Shown here: in pieces, positions 6,081 through 7,128 of the stretch | How positions within the stretch are numbered: the stretch's first letter is position 1 | Layout of the letters: the number at the start of each line of letters is the position of its first letter | NCBI GenBank assembly: GCA_905215125.1 | Contig: CAJMOV010000098.1 | Coordinates: 1-7,128 of the forward strand | Source: an uncultured bacterium | Lineage (GTDB): Bacteria; Bacillota; Clostridia; Oscillospirales; Butyricicoccaceae | DNA length: 7,128 nucleotides | Reading direction: 5' to 3' | Notes under the pieces: model-generated | The model's database searches: none | What the model was told of the DNA's origin: nothing | Seen by the model: the letters and a program-made list of their open reading frames with translations, nothing else | Made by a program: the position numbers and the translations under genes

Positions 6081-7044
6081 CGTCAGCTGCAGAATTGAAA
6101 ATTTGAAGGTCTATTTCCCCATCAAGGCGGGCCTTGCCCAGCGCACCGTCGGCCACATTAAGGCGGTCGACGACGTCAGCCTGGACATCCGCGGGGGCGA
6201 AACCCTTGGGCTGGTCGGCGAGTCGGGTTGCGGCAAGACGACGGTCGGCCGCGCCATCGTGCGTTTAAACGAGCCGACGTCGGGAAAAATCATCTATGAC
6301 GGACAAAATATTCTCGAGCTCAAGGGGGACGCCCTGCGCGATCTTCGGCGCAAGCTGCAAATCGTATTCCAGGATCCTTACTCCTCCCTCAACCCTCGCC
6401 AGACGGTGCGCAGGATGCTGTCCGAGGTGCTGACGGTACAGATGGGGATGGATCAGAAGCAGGCGCTTGAACGCACGGGCGAGCTTTTGTCCCAGGTCGG
6501 CCTTTCGCCGGCATACGCCCCGCGCTATCCGCACGAGTTTTCTGGCGGACAGCGTCAGCGCGTCGCTATTGCGCGGGCCATCGCCCTGCAGCCGGAGTTT
6601 TTGGTGTGCGACGAGGCGGTGTCTGCCCTTGACGTGTCCATTCAGTCGCAGATCATCAACCTGTTGATGGATCTGAAAGAGCGCTACACCGACATGACTT
6701 ACCTCTTTATCTCCCATGCTCTCAACGTCGTCGAGCATATCTCCGACCGTGTCGCCGTCATGTATCTCGGCCGCGTTGTCGAGCTGAGTGAAACAGAGGA
6801 GCTTTTTACACATCCGGCCCATCCCTACACGCAGGCGCTGCTTTCTGCCATCCCCATGCTGGCCGGACGGGAGACGCGCGAACGCATCGTCCTGGGGGGC
6901 GAAGTGCCTTCGGCCGGCAATATCCCGCCCGGCTGCCGTTTCCACACCCGCTGCCCCTATGCCAGCCAACGCTGCCGCGAAGAGGATCCGCCTATGCGCG
7001 AATGCGCGCCCGGTCACCTTGCAGCCTGTCATCTGCTGGATTAA
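6070..7044 (+). CDS. ABC transporter ATP-binding protein 2, DppF/OppF type
   Basis: This 324-residue ATPase would pair with ATPase 1 to drive transport. The N-terminus with KVYFPIKAG (13-21) and the insertion before HIKAVDDVS are typical of DppF/OppF and set it apart from the DppD type. Motifs are Walker A GESGCGKT (50-57), Q-loop Gln101 in FQDPYSSLNPR, signature FSGGQRQR (157-164), Walker B FLVCDEAVSALD with Glu182, and H-loop His216. The H-loop reads ISHALNVV where the family almost always has ISHDL, so the residue after the switch histidine is Ala, not Asp. The C-terminal domain carries GCRFHTRCPYASQRC with Cys289, Cys295 and Cys302 plus Cys312 and Cys320, again suggesting an iron-sulphur site. 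The start at 6070 is preferred to GTG 6061, which would add three residues. It is the last gene before the terminator. Confidence 0.94.
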   Translation: MQNNVSCRIENLKVYFPIKAGLAQRTVGHIKAVDDVSLDIRGGETLGLVGESGCGKTTVGRAIVRLNEPTSGKIIYDGQNILELKGDALRDLRRKLQIVFQDPYSSLNPRQTVRRMLSEVLTVQMGMDQKQALERTGELLSQVGLSPAYAPRYPHEFSGGQRQRVAIARAIALQPEFLVCDEAVSALDVSIQSQIINLLMDLKERYTDMTYLFISHALNVVEHISDRVAVMYLGRVVELSETEELFTHPAHPYTQALLSAIPMLAGRETRERIVLGGEVPSAGNIPPGCRFHTRCPYASQRCREEDPPMRECAPGHLAACHLLD

Positions 7045-7049
7045 GGGTA

Positions 7050-7086
7050 AAAGCCCGCAGGAAATGCTTCCTGCGGGCTTTATTTT
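7050..7086 (+). terminator. Rho-independent terminator of the operon
   Basis: AAAGCCCGCAGGAA (7050-7063) pairs perfectly with TTCCTGCGGGCTTT (7068-7081) around the four-base loop ATGC. The right arm runs into TTTATTTT. It begins 6 bases after the last stop codon. The 14-bp stem, tight loop and T-run are textbook, unlike the two internal hairpins, which lack the T-run. The A-run on the left arm may also let it work weakly in the other direction. Confidence 0.93.
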
Positions 7087-7103
7087 GAGGCGTTTTCACA
7101 AAG

Positions 7104-7128
7104 AGGAGGGATGCTTTGCGCCGGGGGG
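7104..7128 (+). CDS. Possible start of a further gene, cut by the window end (ribosome site and TTG start)
   Basis: AGGAGG at 7104-7109 lies 6 bases before a TTG at 7116, an ideal spacing, and the frame stays open through the last base, coding M-R-R-G. An ATG at 7111 is also in a start position but is only one base from the ribosome site, too close to be favoured. Only about four codons are visible, so the product cannot be named. As it follows a strong terminator, it would need read-through or a promoter of its own, and none is evident between 7087 and 7103. Confidence 0.4.

Noticed and set aside
5958..6964. Near-identical DNA at the cysteine motifs of the two ATPase genes (5958-5989 and 6933-6964) as a mobile or recombination repeat
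   Set aside because: The match is short and encodes the same conserved protein motif in two paralogues, so shared ancestry and selection explain it.
1..7128. CRISPR arrays, tRNA or rRNA genes, insertion sequences, attachment sites
   Set aside because: No regularly spaced repeats, RNA-gene consensus segments, transposase frames or terminal inverted repeats were seen. Nearly all bases are accounted for by the six genes and short gaps.

Overview
The window holds six complete genes, all on the + strand, that read as one operon: a cytoplasmic amidohydrolase followed by a five-part peptide/nickel-type (Dpp/Opp) ABC importer. The importer order is lipoprotein substrate-binding protein, two permeases, two ATPases. 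The organism looks like a Gram-positive Firmicute, probably a GC-rich member of the Clostridia. The reasons are strong purine-rich AGGAGG-type Shine-Dalgarno sites before most genes, a consensus TATAAT promoter in an AT-rich leader (about one third GC over the first 180 bases), GC-rich genes ending in C or G at many third positions, and a lipobox on the binding protein in place of a plain secretion signal. The genus cannot be named from the sequence alone.

Layout. Bases 1-217 are an AT-rich non-coding leader with a 10-bp palindrome (39-48), an extended -10 promoter (about 131-159) and a good ribosome site. The amidohydrolase lies at 218-1363. An 86-base gap holds a very stable hairpin without a U-tract. 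The binding protein (1450-3078) follows, then a 122-base gap with two hairpins, then permease 1 (3201-4163), permease 2 (4176-5084), ATPase 1 (5094-6080) and ATPase 2 (6070-7044). From permease 1 onward the genes are packed, with 12-base and 9-base gaps and then an 11-base overlap. A textbook intrinsic terminator at 7050-7086 closes the operon. The last 13 bases may be the start of another gene with a TTG start codon.

How the genes fit together (inference). The lipoprotein captures a small substrate at the outer face of the membrane, the two permeases and two ATPases import it, and the amidohydrolase, which has no signal peptide, hydrolyses an amide or cyclic amide bond in the cytoplasm. The substrate is unknown. 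Two details suggest it is not a standard dipeptide: the binding protein lacks the usual Trp/Asp-Pro-Asp segment of the ligand pocket, and the amidohydrolase has TADGG where relatives commonly have TDHP.

I did not find a clearly undescribed system. The architecture belongs to known families. The points worth a second look are the substrate question, the intercistronic RNA hairpins and a few motif deviations.
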